Positions 1-8,716 of a stretch of DNA of 64,000 bases are shown here, in pieces (within the stretch, counting starts at the first letter, position 1; the number at the start of each line of letters is the position of its first letter). The translations under genes and the position numbers were made by a program. The notes beneath the pieces are model-generated. The model searched no databases, was not told the origin of the DNA, and saw only the letters and a program-made list of their open reading frames with translations. The DNA is from Maridesulfovibrio sp. Lineage in GTDB: Bacteria > Desulfobacterota > Desulfovibrionia > Desulfovibrionales > Desulfovibrionaceae. Location of the stretch: contig NZ_OY763931.1 of assembly GCF_963667685.1 (NCBI RefSeq), forward strand, positions 682,001 through 746,000, given 5' to 3'.

Positions 1-1414
1 TGCGCTGACGGGAGATGCACCAGTCAGGGCGGTTTTCAACCATGCTGTAGATACGGTTTTCACCCCATGCCGGAATCCAGTCAACGTCATTTTTGATGGC
101 TTTGAGGGCCTTGGCACGCAGGTCATTTTCGTCCATGCCTACAAACCACTGGGTGGTGGCACGGAAGATAACCGGCTCTTTACAGCGCCAGCAGTGCGGG
201 TAGGAGTGTTTGATTTTTTCCTCTGCGAGCAGGTTGCCTACTTCTTCCAGTTTTTCAATGACTTTGGGGTTGGCTTCCCAGACATTCATACCGGCGAAGA
301 ATTCCACTTCATTGAGGAATACGCCACTGTTATTCATGGGTGAGTATACTTCAAGACCGTATTTGAGACCGGTTTCAAAGTCCTCTCGACCATGGCCGGG
401 GGCCGTGTGAACACAACCTGTACCGGAATCGAGAGTTACGTAATCAGCCAGTACGATGAGAGATTCGCGATCGTAGATGGGGTGCTTTGCTACTGCTCCT
501 TCAAGTTCGGTGCCCTTGAGGGTAGCCAGCACATTCCAGCTTTCCCAACCGAAGGACTCTGCGCAAACAGGCAATAGTCTTTCAGCGAGGATATAGATGT
601 CACCGTTCACTTCGGCGACAACGTAATCAAATTCGGGATGAACAGCCACAGCCACGTTGTCGGGAATGGTCCAGGGAGTGGTGGTCCAGATACACACGTA
701 GGTGCGGGAAAGGTCCACTTTGGATGCAACATCTTCCGGCAGTGCTTTCAGCACTTTTTCATCGTTGAGAGGAAAACGAACGTAGATTGAAGGAGATGTG
801 TGATCTTCGTATTCAACTTCCGCTTCAGCAAGGGCGGTACGGCAATCGCAGCACCAGTGAATGGGCTTCTTACCACGTACAACAGAACCTTTCTCCATGA
901 GACGGCCCAGTTCACGGGCTGTTGCTGCCTCGTATTCAGGCTTCATGGTCAGGTAAGGATCTTCCCAGTTACCGAAAACGCCCAGACGCTTGAATTCCTT
1001 GCGTTGGATATCAACGAATTTTGCAGCATACTCGCGACAGAGTTTGCGGATAACTGTGGTGGGCAGTTCTTTTTTCTTTTTTTTGAGTTCCTGTTCAACC
1101 TTATGCTCAATGGGCAGACCGTGACAGTCCCATCCGGGAACGTATTCAGCTTTCATGCCCTGAAGGTTGCGGGATTTTACGATAATGTCCTTGAGGACTT
1201 TGTTCATGGCTGTGCCCATGTGAATGTGGCCGTTAGCATACGGGGGGCCATCGTGCAGTACGTACTGTTCTGCATCGGCGTTTGCTTCAACCATTTTTTC
1301 GTAAACCCCGTCTTCCTCCCAACGTTTGAGCATTTCGGGCTCACGCTGTTTGAGGTTGGCTTTCATGGGAAATTTGGTCTTGGGCAGACACAGGGTCTTT
1401 TTATAATCGCTCAT
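1..1414 (-). CDS. ileS: Isoleucyl-tRNA synthetase, N-terminal part (cut by window edge)
   Basis: Charges tRNA-Ile with isoleucine in the cytoplasm and edits misactivated valine. About 471 N-terminal codons are visible; the 3' part lies beyond base 1, so the KMSKS loop cannot be checked. The class I HIGH signature is seen as GHIH at residues 62-65, after HDGPPYANG, and the protein continues through a region typical of IleS ([10 protein letters not shown], then the editing-domain stretch [13 protein letters not shown]). The ATG at 1412-1414 has a strong GGAGG about 9 nt upstream. No T-box leader is visible in the 190 bp upstream. The family call is near certain from the motif order; only completeness is unknown. 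Confidence 0.97.
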   Translation of the reverse strand, partial: MSDYKKTLCLPKTKFPMKANLKQREPEMLKRWEEDGVYEKMVEANADAEQYVLHDGPPYANGHIHMGTAMNKVLKDIIVKSRNLQGMKAEYVPGWDCHGLPIEHKVEQELKKKKKELPTTVIRKLCREYAAKFVDIQRKEFKRLGVFGNWEDPYLTMKPEYEAATARELGRLMEKGSVVRGKKPIHWCCDCRTALAEAEVEYEDHTSPSIYVRFPLNDEKVLKALPEDVASKVDLSRTYVCIWTTTPWTIPDNVAVAVHPEFDYVVAEVNGDIYILAERLLPVCAESFGWESWNVLATLKGTELEGAVAKHPIYDRESLIVLADYVTLDSGTGCVHTAPGHGREDFETGLKYGLEVYSPMNNSGVFLNEVEFFAGMNVWEANPKVIEKLEEVGNLLAEEKIKHSYPHCWRCKEPVIFRATTQWFVGMDENDLRAKALKAIKNDVDWIPAWGENRIYSMVENRPDWCISRQR

Positions 1415-1599
1415 GACTGGAAAAGTCCTCCGAAACTATCTTTAAAGATATAATATTGATTAAAAGCTGTTTATGAAATTCCTTTGACGGAACGAAAATG
1501 TTCATAAACAAGGTGAAAAATATCAGCTTGTTATCGATTGTATAAACAAATTCCGGCAGATTGTGGAAAAGAAAACAGCCGTTTTGGCGAATACTCAAA

Positions 1600-1626
1600 A
1601 AATAAAAAAACGCTCAAAAATGAGCG
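1600..1626 (-). terminator. Rho-independent terminator of the DUF493 gene
   Basis: On the minus strand a 6-bp stem (CGCTCA/TGAGCG, 1611-1616 with 1621-1626, 4-nt loop) is followed by a run of T. It lies between the DUF493 gene and ileS, which are both on the minus strand, so it separates their transcripts. The remaining interval 1415-1599 should hold the ileS promoter; I see no convincing -35/-10 pair there. Confidence 0.7.
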
Positions 1627-1684
1627 GCGTCATCTTTAAACAAGGAGTGATGGAAGTCAACCCGGAGTTGCTTCATTAAATATA

Positions 1685-1945
1685 TTAAAGGGAAATGAGT
1701 CCTTCAATTGTGGCTGCTTTTTCGTAGATGTTCAGGATTACGTCAGAGCTGTTGGCGTGGATGACTACGGTTACGCTGGTATATTTGCCGGTTTTGGATT
1801 CTTTTTCAGTATATGGAAAACCATCAATCATGGATTTGAGTTCATCAAGTGATTTGCAGGGCACAATGAACTTAAAAGTATAATCGCAAGGCCACTCATG
1901 ATGCTCATCAAGCACAACTTTAAATTGTTGAATGGAATTTGCCAT
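1685..1945 (-). CDS. DUF493 (YbeD-like) family protein
   Basis: Small 86-residue protein matching the DUF493/YbeD family in length and pattern: an N-terminal CDYTFKFIVP strand, a helix (SLDELKSMIDGF) and a strand pair (YTSVTVVIHANS). The fold is ACT-like, and E. coli YbeD is thought to be a small regulatory domain; the function is unproven and I do not assign one. The ATG has AAGGAGA six bases upstream. A good promoter and a terminator flank it, so it looks monocistronic. No catalytic residues are expected in this family. Confidence 0.85.
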   Translation of the reverse strand: MANSIQQFKVVLDEHHEWPCDYTFKFIVPCKSLDELKSMIDGFPYTEKESKTGKYTSVTVVIHANSSDVILNIYEKAATIEGLISL

Positions 1946-2034
1946 GCCTATCTCCTTATCTATCTAAAATGTCATATTTTTTTATGTTGTAGCAACAGAA
2001 GTCCGAAAGGGAGATCCATCTGTTTGGAAATGTT

Positions 2035-2063
2035 GATATATGGATCGTATATGGTGCTGTCAA
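2035..2063 (-). promoter_or_regulatory. Sigma-70 promoter of the DUF493 gene
   Basis: On the minus strand TTGACA (2058-2063) is separated by exactly 17 bp from TATATC (2035-2040), about 90 bp upstream of the DUF493 start. The -35 is perfect and the -10 matches 4 of 6. Confidence 0.65.
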
Positions 2064-2166
2064 TGGTGTAAAAAAAAGTTTTTGCCATATCCCTAAAGGA
2101 AATCCTTACAGTGTCGATATGTTAATCAGGTGTTTCTAAAATAATATAGAATGGAAGGACGTAAAG

Positions 2167-2586
2167 ATGAGTAGAAAAAATCTTCACGCTACAAATTTCA
2201 GGAAGGTGCTTGAATTGTTTCATGATGGGAATGAGCGCGAAGCAGAAAATCTGCTGCGGATTATTCAGGATGATTATCTTGGAATGTATGAAGAGAATAA
2301 AGAATTGCGCTCTCAGATTAAAGAAGTTGCCGAAATTCTTGATCTTGCCGAATGCATGGAGTTCGACGGACAGAAATACTGGATTGATGAGGACAACGAG
2401 AAGACCGGACCATATTGTCAGGTTTGTTATGACCGTGATGGAGTCCTGATCAGACTTCAAGAACGGGCTAAGCATTGGGAATGCTACTCCTGTCAGAATC
2501 TGTTCGTAAAAATGCCTACCGGAAATGTTATTCATAAAAGCAGACCGAAAAAGGAATCTAAACCTTTATTACGTCTTTTTAGCTAA
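2167..2586 (+). CDS. Hypothetical protein with C-terminal zinc ribbon
   Basis: 139 residues, not recognised as a named family. Residues about 1-65 are charged and helical, probably a short coiled coil. They are followed by a YWxDEDNEKTGPYC segment and two CxxC knuckles (CQVC and CYSC, 18 residues apart) that should bind one zinc. The tail is basic. The ATG has AAGGA eight bases upstream and a terminator follows, so this is a real, probably single-gene unit. The zinc ribbon and basic tail would suit nucleic-acid or protein binding, but that is inference. No signal peptide or membrane segment. Confidence 0.75.
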   Translation: MSRKNLHATNFRKVLELFHDGNEREAENLLRIIQDDYLGMYEENKELRSQIKEVAEILDLAECMEFDGQKYWIDEDNEKTGPYCQVCYDRDGVLIRLQERAKHWECYSCQNLFVKMPTGNVIHKSRPKKESKPLLRLFS

Positions 2587-2625
2587 AAAAATCATTTTTC
2601 AGTCCTTAATATACACCTTGAAACT

Positions 2626-2658
2626 GGGCTGTTCGCTTTTGCGGGCAGCCCGTTTCTT
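2626..2658 (+). terminator. Rho-independent terminator
   Basis: Stem GGGCTG/CAGCCC (2626-2631 with 2646-2651), with an inner CGC/GCG pair, is followed by a T-rich stretch. It ends the zinc-ribbon gene. Confidence 0.7.
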
Positions 2659-2802
2659 ATTATGATATTTCATAACCTTATAAATTATTTTGTTTTCCTG
2701 AAAACTGTAACACGAAAATGGTGGCAAAAAAGTGAAAGAGCAATTATGGGGTTTTCTCAAGTGTCTATCTATTAGATATGGAAACGATGGAGATTATCCC
2801 TC

Positions 2803-3348
2803 ATGGTTCTGAATGAACGCCACATACAGTTTTTAAAGCATGTCAGAAGTTATTCAAAAATTGAAAGATATCACGGTCTATTGCCTAAAAGAGAAACCTA
2901 CCTATACGACCATGAATTAATTGATGAACTTCTCAAGGCTGGTTTGATAGATGAAGGCAGCATCTGTACAGCCTGTGGAAATAATCTTGAAGGCTACCGT
3001 ATTTCGCGGAAAGCCGAGCGTGAGCTCGGCAGATTGGATATGGACATCAAGGACCATGATTGGGAAACATTTTGTGGAATTGATGTTGAAATAAACGAAA
3101 TTCTAGACAAGGTTCATGTACGTGCTTTAATTGATATTTTCCACCTTTCACGAATTTCTTTATTTCGCGGGATAGCTCCCCGGTGTATTTTGCAGGAAGC
3201 ATTTACTGATGATATTTTGAATGTTTTGTTAGATGTAGGCTATATTAATAAAATTTCCTTAAAAGGTCCTGCCATATTATATGAAAACGGTTTTGTTCTG
3301 GCTGACCGTGCTTCGTTAATGTTGAAACAGGCTGGTTATGTAAAATAA
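2803..3348 (+). CDS. Hypothetical protein with two winged-helix-like halves
   Basis: 181 residues, unrecognised. It seems to contain two similar halves. Residues about 33-78 (LYDHELIDELLKAGLID, then GYRISRKAERELG) and about 133-180 (AFTDDILNVLLDVGYIN, then GFVLADRASLMLKQAGY) both read helix, turn 'xAG/VGxI', strand and helix, as in winged-helix domains. The first half holds one CTAC pair. There is no signal peptide or membrane helix. GGAG lies about 10 bases before the ATG. It sits alone between two terminators. DNA binding is a guess from shape only. Confidence 0.7.
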   Translation: MVLNERHIQFLKHVRSYSKIERYHGLLPKRETYLYDHELIDELLKAGLIDEGSICTACGNNLEGYRISRKAERELGRLDMDIKDHDWETFCGIDVEINEILDKVHVRALIDIFHLSRISLFRGIAPRCILQEAFTDDILNVLLDVGYINKISLKGPAILYENGFVLADRASLMLKQAGYVK

Positions 3349-3351
3349 AAA

Positions 3352-3382
3352 GGGGCTGCTCGTCCGAGTTGCCCCTTTTTTT
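3352..3382. terminator. Bidirectional terminator between the hypothetical gene and nadB
   Basis: Stem GGGGC/GCCCC (3352-3356 with 3371-3375) is flanked by T7 on the plus strand and by T5ATTTT on the minus strand. It can therefore end both the plus-strand gene and the nadCAB operon. Confidence 0.75.
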
Positions 3383-3403
3383 GTGTACATAAAGTGAGTG
3401 TTA

Positions 3404-4999
3404 TTAACTGACCCTATAATGACAGCCTACGCTTTTCTTATTGCGCAGTGCGGCGAGGGTTACGATCAGTGCAGCCTGACTGCCATGGAAGAGGTCAATG
3501 ATAGGTCTGCTGATCGGGGTTCGCTTATAGAATGAATGTAGATTTCTATTCAGGTTCTGCAAATCGCCCAAAGCGCGGTTAAGGCGCGATGTAGAGCGGG
3601 TGATACCTACATAGTTCCACATGATGTTGCGCAAAAAGGCCCAGTCCTGCGCGATGAGAGCCGGGTCTTCATTTTCATTGTAACCGGGGTTTTCCCAGTC
3701 CGGAACCGCATTGAGTAATTTCTTTGGAATTCTTGATTTTTTTCCGATCCGGCTTGCAATTTCATCACCGGACGTGAATCCCCAGAGCATGCCTTCAAGC
3801 AGGGAAGTGCTTGCTAGGCGGTTGCCGCCATGAACGCCCGTACAGGAACATTCTCCGACAGCATAAAGGTGGTCCAAGGTGGATTTCCCTTTTTCATCAA
3901 CCAGCACACCACCGCAGAAATAATGGGCGGCCGGGACAACCGGAATCGGCTGGTTGTTGATATCAATTCCGTTTTCAAGACATTTGCCGTAAATGGTCGG
4001 GAACCTTGTGGGCAGGTCCTGCTTCACATGGTTAGCCGCATCAAGGTAAACACATTCTTCCTTGGTGCGCAGCATTTCCTCTAAAATGGAGCGGGTTACT
4101 ATGTCGCGCGGAGCGAGGTCGCCACGCGGATCATAGTTATGCATGAACGGCTCACCGTAGCAGTTAACCAGTTTCGCCCCTTCTCCCCGAACTGCTTCGG
4201 AAATGAGGAAACGTCTGCTGGCCCTTGTTCTTACCCGCTGGAAAAATGAAGTGGGGTGGAACTGGACCATTTCCGCATTTATCACCCTTGCTTTGGCGCG
4301 GTTTGCCATTGCTACCCCGGACCCGATAGATCCGGGAGTGTTGGTGGTATGCAGATAAATCTGGCCGAGTCCGCCTGTTGCCAGTACGGTAAAGTCCGCC
4401 AGAAATGTTTCCACTATGTTCAGAGATTCATTGTAAACATATGCACCGAGGCATTTGTTATTCAGGGAATACCTGAATTCGTTATCTCTGGCATGGTGAT
4501 GGTTAGTCAGTAAGTCAATTGCTGTCCTGTTGGAACAGATCCTGATATATGGATGAGCTGCTACATGTTGAGTCAGCACATCCATAATTGATTTTCCGGT
4601 ATGGTCAGCGCAATACAGGATGCGGTTTACTGTATGCCCGCCTTCACGAGTCAGGCTGTATTCCCCGTCATCGTTCTTTTGAAAGGAGATAGGGTATTTT
4701 TCCAGCAACAGTTTTTTAAGGATCGGGGGACCGTTTTTCGCCAGTGCCCGTACTGCCTTTTTGTTGTTATAGTTCCAACCGGCAGTAAAAATATCCTTTT
4801 CCAGCAATTTGGGAGAATCGTCCGGACCGGTATACACGATACCGCCCTGAGCAAGTCTCGTATTACCGGTGAAGAGGTCCTCTCCCGGTGTTAACAGGGT
4901 AACTTCTATACCTTTTTCTGCTATCGTCAGAGCTGATATACATCCGGCGATACCTGATCCGATAATCAAAACCTCAGTTTTCATTCGGTTTTCTTGCAT
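3404..4999 (-). CDS. nadB: L-aspartate oxidase
   Basis: Flavoprotein that oxidises L-aspartate to iminoaspartate, the first step of de novo NAD synthesis. Under anaerobic conditions fumarate can serve as electron acceptor. The 531 residues are the usual length. The FAD dinucleotide motif GSGIAG is at residues 14-19. Family landmarks follow in order: RLAQGGI, the EMVQFHPTSF histidine, LAPRDIVTRSI, AAHYFCGGV and GGNRLASTSLLEG. The first ATG (4997-4999) is kept because a weak GAG precedes it; the alternative ATG at codon 6 has no Shine-Dalgarno. It is the last gene of the nadC-nadA-nadB operon, 60 bp after nadA. Confidence 0.97.
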   Translation of the reverse strand: MQENRMKTEVLIIGSGIAGCISALTIAEKGIEVTLLTPGEDLFTGNTRLAQGGIVYTGPDDSPKLLEKDIFTAGWNYNNKKAVRALAKNGPPILKKLLLEKYPISFQKNDDGEYSLTREGGHTVNRILYCADHTGKSIMDVLTQHVAAHPYIRICSNRTAIDLLTNHHHARDNEFRYSLNNKCLGAYVYNESLNIVETFLADFTVLATGGLGQIYLHTTNTPGSIGSGVAMANRAKARVINAEMVQFHPTSFFQRVRTRASRRFLISEAVRGEGAKLVNCYGEPFMHNYDPRGDLAPRDIVTRSILEEMLRTKEECVYLDAANHVKQDLPTRFPTIYGKCLENGIDINNQPIPVVPAAHYFCGGVLVDEKGKSTLDHLYAVGECSCTGVHGGNRLASTSLLEGMLWGFTSGDEIASRIGKKSRIPKKLLNAVPDWENPGYNENEDPALIAQDWAFLRNIMWNYVGITRSTSRLNRALGDLQNLNRNLHSFYKRTPISRPIIDLFHGSQAALIVTLAALRNKKSVGCHYRVS

Positions 5000-5059
5000 G
5001 CCTATATCTCATTTTACGGCAGCCTATACAGGTTCCGGCTAAAGGTTCAGTCGTATAAT

Positions 5060-6082
5060 TTATTTGCAGACGTCGAGCATTCTTTGCAGGGCGAGCCTTG
5101 CGGGTTCTCTGATTTCATCTGAAACGTCCTCGTAAGGTGCTGTTTCCAGATTCTGGAGAAGTTCGGCAAGATTCTTTTCAGTTATTTTAGCCATATTGCT
5201 GCAATAACTGGTACCAAGCGGCAGAATGTTCTTTTCTGGGAACATATCTTTCAACCTGAGCACGAGGTTGGTTTCAGTGCCGACTACGATTGTTGTACCC
5301 GCAGGAGCTTCATTAACATATTTAATAAGATATGAAGTTGATCCTGATCCGTCAGCTGCCTGTACTAGTTCAGGCGGGCATTCAGGGTGGATTATCACTT
5401 TGCAGTCAGGATATTCAGCCCGGAATTTCTTAATCTGGTCCAGCTTAAAACGCTGGTGAATGGCGCAGAGTCCGGGCCAGATCAATAGTTCCTTATCCTT
5501 TGTCTCAGCTACATCTATCAGAGTCCCTTCAGAGCGGATATTAAGAATCATGCATTTTTCAGGAGCAATGCCCAAGGCCTCTGCTGTATTGAGCGCAAGA
5601 TTTCTATCCGGCAGAAAGAGAACCGCATCCCCTTTTTCCTGTGCCCAGCGGAGCATTTTCTCCGCGTTGGCGGAGGTGCAGACCGTGCCACCGTGTTTAC
5701 CACAGACGGTTTTTACCGCTGCAGGGGTGTTTACGTAAGCGAGTGGAATAATTTTTCTACCGCTTTCTTCCATGAGCCTGGTCAGCACCTTATCCACCAG
5801 CCATGCCGGAGCCATATTGGCCATGACACAGCCCGCACTGGCGTCAGGGATGTAAACCTTCTGGTTTTCCCGGCGTACGATTGCAGCGGATTCAGCCATG
5901 AAATGGACACCGCAGAATACAATATATTCTGCTTCAAGCTGTTCGATCCGACGGGCAAGTTCAAGTGAATCACCCTTAAGATCTGTATGATTGATTATCG
6001 CGTCAGACTGGTAATGGTGTCCAAGGATTGCCAGTCTTTTTCCATATTTTTTCTTTTGTTCAGCAATGATATCCGAATACAT
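5060..6082 (-). CDS. nadA: Quinolinate synthase, [4Fe-4S] enzyme
   Basis: Condenses iminoaspartate with dihydroxyacetone phosphate to quinolinate. All three cluster cysteines are visible: DASAGCVMANM, WPGLCAIHQRF and TSYCSNMAKIT. The substrate-binding HYQSD and YVNTPAAVK segments are also present. I start it at the ATG at 6080-6082, giving 340 residues, 11 bp after the nadC stop. The longer reading frame to 6130 would overlap nadC and add a non-conserved 16-residue leader. An oxygen-sensitive cluster enzyme fits an anaerobe. Middle gene of nadCAB. Confidence 0.95.
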   Translation of the reverse strand: MYSDIIAEQKKKYGKRLAILGHHYQSDAIINHTDLKGDSLELARRIEQLEAEYIVFCGVHFMAESAAIVRRENQKVYIPDASAGCVMANMAPAWLVDKVLTRLMEESGRKIIPLAYVNTPAAVKTVCGKHGGTVCTSANAEKMLRWAQEKGDAVLFLPDRNLALNTAEALGIAPEKCMILNIRSEGTLIDVAETKDKELLIWPGLCAIHQRFKLDQIKKFRAEYPDCKVIIHPECPPELVQAADGSGSTSYLIKYVNEAPAGTTIVVGTETNLVLRLKDMFPEKNILPLGTSYCSNMAKITEKNLAELLQNLETAPYEDVSDEIREPARLALQRMLDVCK

Positions 6083-6093
6083 CAAAGTAAAAC

Positions 6094-6969
6094 CTACATG
6101 GGTATGATCTGCATGCTCATATCTGAGCATTTTGCGGAGTGGGTGATCCTGCCTACAGATATGTAGTCCGGGCCTGCTTCTGCAAGAGCGGCGACGGTTT
6201 CAAGGGTCACGTTTCCGCTGATCTCGGTTTCAATTTCATCGGGAATGGTGGCGATGGCCGCTTTTGCTTCATCAAAGGTCATGTTGTCGAGCATGATGCG
6301 CTCAACTTTACAGGCCACAGCCTCGTCCACTTCTTCCTGATTACGGCATTCCACCTCAATCGGCGGGCAGTCCTGACCATATTTTGCACGCAGCTTTTCC
6401 ACAGCGGAAGTAATTGATCCGGCGCGGTCGATGTGGTTGTCCTTGAGCATAAGCATTTCCACCAGATTAAGGCGATGGTTTTTCGCTCCGCCGCAAAGAA
6501 CAGCGTACTTTTCAGGGTAACGCAGACCGGGCAGGGTTTTGCGGGTATCGAGCAGGATAGTCTCGCAATGATCCAGCGCGTCTACGTATTTACGGGTTTC
6601 AGTTGCGATTCCGGACATATGAGAGATGAAATTCAGGATAACCCTTTCCGCCTTGAGGAGCAGGCCGGCGGGGCCCTGAATGGCCGCTATAAGCGTACCT
6701 TTGGAGATTTTTTCACCTTCATCCACATTGAGGTGCACCTGGCACTTGTTTTCCTGATCTGCAAATTCAAGAATCAACTCAATGAGGGGAAGTCCGGAGA
6801 TTACAGTATCTTCTTTAGCGATGATTTGAGCGGTTGCTATATCTTCCTGCTCAAATAGGCCCAAAGAGGTCAGGTCGGGTCCGTCTTCGCTTAAAGCTAT
6901 TCTTATAGTGGCCAAAAGGAACATTTTAGCTTCAGCTTGAAAGAAGTCGTTGAATGCGTTTTCAGTCAT
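6094..6969 (-). CDS. nadC: Nicotinate-nucleotide pyrophosphorylase (carboxylating)
   Basis: Quinolinate phosphoribosyltransferase: quinolinate plus PRPP gives nicotinate mononucleotide, CO2 and PPi. Characteristic blocks are seen: LDTRKTLPGLR, GGAKNHRLNL, LKDNHI, then IEVECRNQEE and IMLDNM. The open frame runs up to 7050, but the ATG at 6967-6969 is preferred because it has CAGGAA seven bases upstream and gives the family length (291 residues). The upstream ATG at 7011 lacks a ribosome site. First gene of the NAD operon; I did not find a clear promoter or NAD-responsive operator in 6970-7140. Confidence 0.95.
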   Translation of the reverse strand: MTENAFNDFFQAEAKMFLLATIRIALSEDGPDLTSLGLFEQEDIATAQIIAKEDTVISGLPLIELILEFADQENKCQVHLNVDEGEKISKGTLIAAIQGPAGLLLKAERVILNFISHMSGIATETRKYVDALDHCETILLDTRKTLPGLRYPEKYAVLCGGAKNHRLNLVEMLMLKDNHIDRAGSITSAVEKLRAKYGQDCPPIEVECRNQEEVDEAVACKVERIMLDNMTFDEAKAAIATIPDEIETEISGNVTLETVAALAEAGPDYISVGRITHSAKCSDMSMQIIPM

Positions 6970-7103
6970 ATAATTCCTGTTAATATTTTGTAACAATGTG
7001 TTTGAGGTCATGTAACGATTTTTGGTATCTCGTTTTATGAGGCAAGACAAGGGCTGAGAAGGATTTCACAAACTAATTTTTCAACTGTTTCAAGGTGATA
7101 TTT

Positions 7104-7131
7104 TTTGACCTTTAGTTCTAATTGGTATAGT
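7104..7131 (+). promoter_or_regulatory. Putative mgtE promoter, very close to the start codon
   Basis: TTTGAC (7104-7109), 16-bp gap, TATAGT (7126-7131). The expected transcription start would fall around base 7138, only a few bases before the mgtE ATG at 7141, so the message would be nearly leaderless. Confidence 0.4.
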
Positions 7132-7140
7132 TGATGCGCC

Positions 7141-8493
7141 ATGGCGAATCGAAAAGGCATACCCGAACATCTCCGGCGATGGCAGGAACACGGTAAAGGA
7201 CGAGCTGGTGCAGTGGACCAGCGCGTTATTGACGCTATGCACCCTGCGGATGCTGCTGATCATATTGAAGAACTTGGCCTAGAAGAACAGGTTAAATTCA
7301 TCAAACAGCTGCCCATGCGCGATGCTGCTCAATCCATTGCCGAGATGGAAGAATATGACCAGCGTGAGCTGATTGAACGGCTCAACGTTGGCATGGCTGC
7401 TCGGATCCTTGAGATCATGTCCCCTGATGATGCGACTGACATTCTTGAGGGGCTCGATGATGATCTGCGTGAAACTCTTTTACGCCAGATCAAAGCAGAA
7501 GACAGGGAAGAAATATCGACCCTGCTGACTTTTGATCCTGATACCGCCGGTGGTGTTATGACCACCGAGGTTGCCATTGTTCATGATAACATGACTGTTG
7601 ATCAGGCTATTGCAGCAATACGCAAGGAAGTGGAAGACAAGAGTATTCCATATTACGCCTATGTTGTAGGACGCCGCAATCAATTGGTCGGAGTTGTTTC
7701 CATGCGAGACCTGCTTATTGCACGTCCGGGAAAAATGCTGACTGACCTGACCAATAACCAGCACATTATTTCTGTTACCTATAATGTTGATAAAGAGGAA
7801 GTTGCAAGACTAATTGCCCACTATAACTTTCTTGCCATGCCCGTAACTGACTTTGACCACCGCTTTATAGGCGTTGTTACTGTTGATGATGTCATTGATA
7901 TTATTAATGAAGAGGCCAGTGAAGATATGCAGTCGATGGTTGGTGCGGGTACTGACGAAACAGTTGATTCCCCTTGGGGCTATTCTGTAAAAAAAAGGTT
8001 GCCGTGGCTTGTCATCAACGTCGCAAACTCTGCTGTTTCTGCATGGGTTGTTCATCTTTTCGAGGGCAATATTGCGAAAATGGCTATGCTAGCAGTTTTA
8101 ATGCCTATCGTCGCCAACCAGGCCGGTAATACCGGGCAGCAGGCTCTTGCTGTTATGATTCGTCAGTTCGCTACAGAGAAATTTGACCGTAAGAAATCAT
8201 GGGAAGCGGTTCTTCGTGAATTCAAGATCGGCCTTGCCAACGGAATCTGTATAGCTTTTCTTGTTCTCGGTGCAGTCTTCATGCTGACCAGTAACTCCAC
8301 TCTGGCAATGGTTATGTCCGGAGCTTTGTTTATTGATATGGTTTTAGGCGCGGTTGTTGGCGGTGCTATACCTATTCTGCTTAAGGAATTCGGCCGTGAT
8401 CCGGCACAGGCATCGTCAATTTTCCTGACGACCATTACAGACAGTTTCGGTTTTCTTTCACTACTGGGACTGGCCGGTGTGTTCTTGCTTTGA
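7141..8493 (+). CDS. mgtE: Magnesium transporter MgtE
   Basis: Mg2+ channel/transporter of the inner membrane, gated by cytosolic Mg2+. The layout is that of the family: N-terminal superhelical MgtE_N domain (about residues 30-130, starting MHPADAADHIEELG), a CBS pair (about 135-260), a connecting helix (VIDIINEEASEDMQSM) and five membrane helices (about 285-450). The transport domain contains NQAGNTGQQ and TTITDSFGF, the latter carrying the pore aspartate. 450 residues, full length. No Shine-Dalgarno precedes the ATG; an in-frame GTG at codon 25 with AAAGGA upstream is an alternative start just before the first MgtE_N helix. Confidence 0.95.
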   Translation: MANRKGIPEHLRRWQEHGKGRAGAVDQRVIDAMHPADAADHIEELGLEEQVKFIKQLPMRDAAQSIAEMEEYDQRELIERLNVGMAARILEIMSPDDATDILEGLDDDLRETLLRQIKAEDREEISTLLTFDPDTAGGVMTTEVAIVHDNMTVDQAIAAIRKEVEDKSIPYYAYVVGRRNQLVGVVSMRDLLIARPGKMLTDLTNNQHIISVTYNVDKEEVARLIAHYNFLAMPVTDFDHRFIGVVTVDDVIDIINEEASEDMQSMVGAGTDETVDSPWGYSVKKRLPWLVINVANSAVSAWVVHLFEGNIAKMAMLAVLMPIVANQAGNTGQQALAVMIRQFATEKFDRKKSWEAVLREFKIGLANGICIAFLVLGAVFMLTSNSTLAMVMSGALFIDMVLGAVVGGAIPILLKEFGRDPAQASSIFLTTITDSFGFLSLLGLAGVFLL

Positions 8494-8519
8494 GCTAAAG
8501 ACAAATATATTTATTTTTT

Positions 8520-8556
8520 CCCATCTGAGTACTCTATGCTTAGATGGGTTTTTTTT
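8520..8556 (+). terminator. mgtE terminator
   Basis: Stem CCCATCT/AGATGGG (8520-8526 with 8542-8548) followed by T8. Confidence 0.85.
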
Positions 8557-8665
8557 ATTAACCTTAAAATATTACGGCACTTTTCTTATTGAATGCTTTC
8601 AAAGTAAAAGGTACTTTCTCTAAAATCAAATTCTGTAATCTGTTTTTCCACATGTTGCAGGCAAT

Positions 8666-8693
8666 CCGGAATTTCCGGCAGATTCGGTATAAT
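8666..8693 (+). promoter_or_regulatory. Consensus -10 box with a palindrome in the -35 region
   Basis: A perfect TATAAT at 8688-8693 lies 23 bp before the next gene. No -35 match is present; instead a perfect 13-bp palindrome (CCGGAA-T-TTCCGG, 8666-8678) covers part of that position. This looks like an activator or repressor site, but the regulator is unknown. Confidence 0.4.
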
Positions 8694-8716
8694 TTCCGAA
8701 AGATAAGAGAAGAGAA

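Noticed and set aside
800-1453. 217-residue plus-strand open frame opposite ileS
   Set aside because: Shadow of ileS; phenylalanine-rich composition comes from reading lysine-rich codons backwards.
8650-8662. Sigma-54 promoter before the beta-helix gene (TTGCA element)
   Set aside because: The partner GG element at the required spacing is missing.
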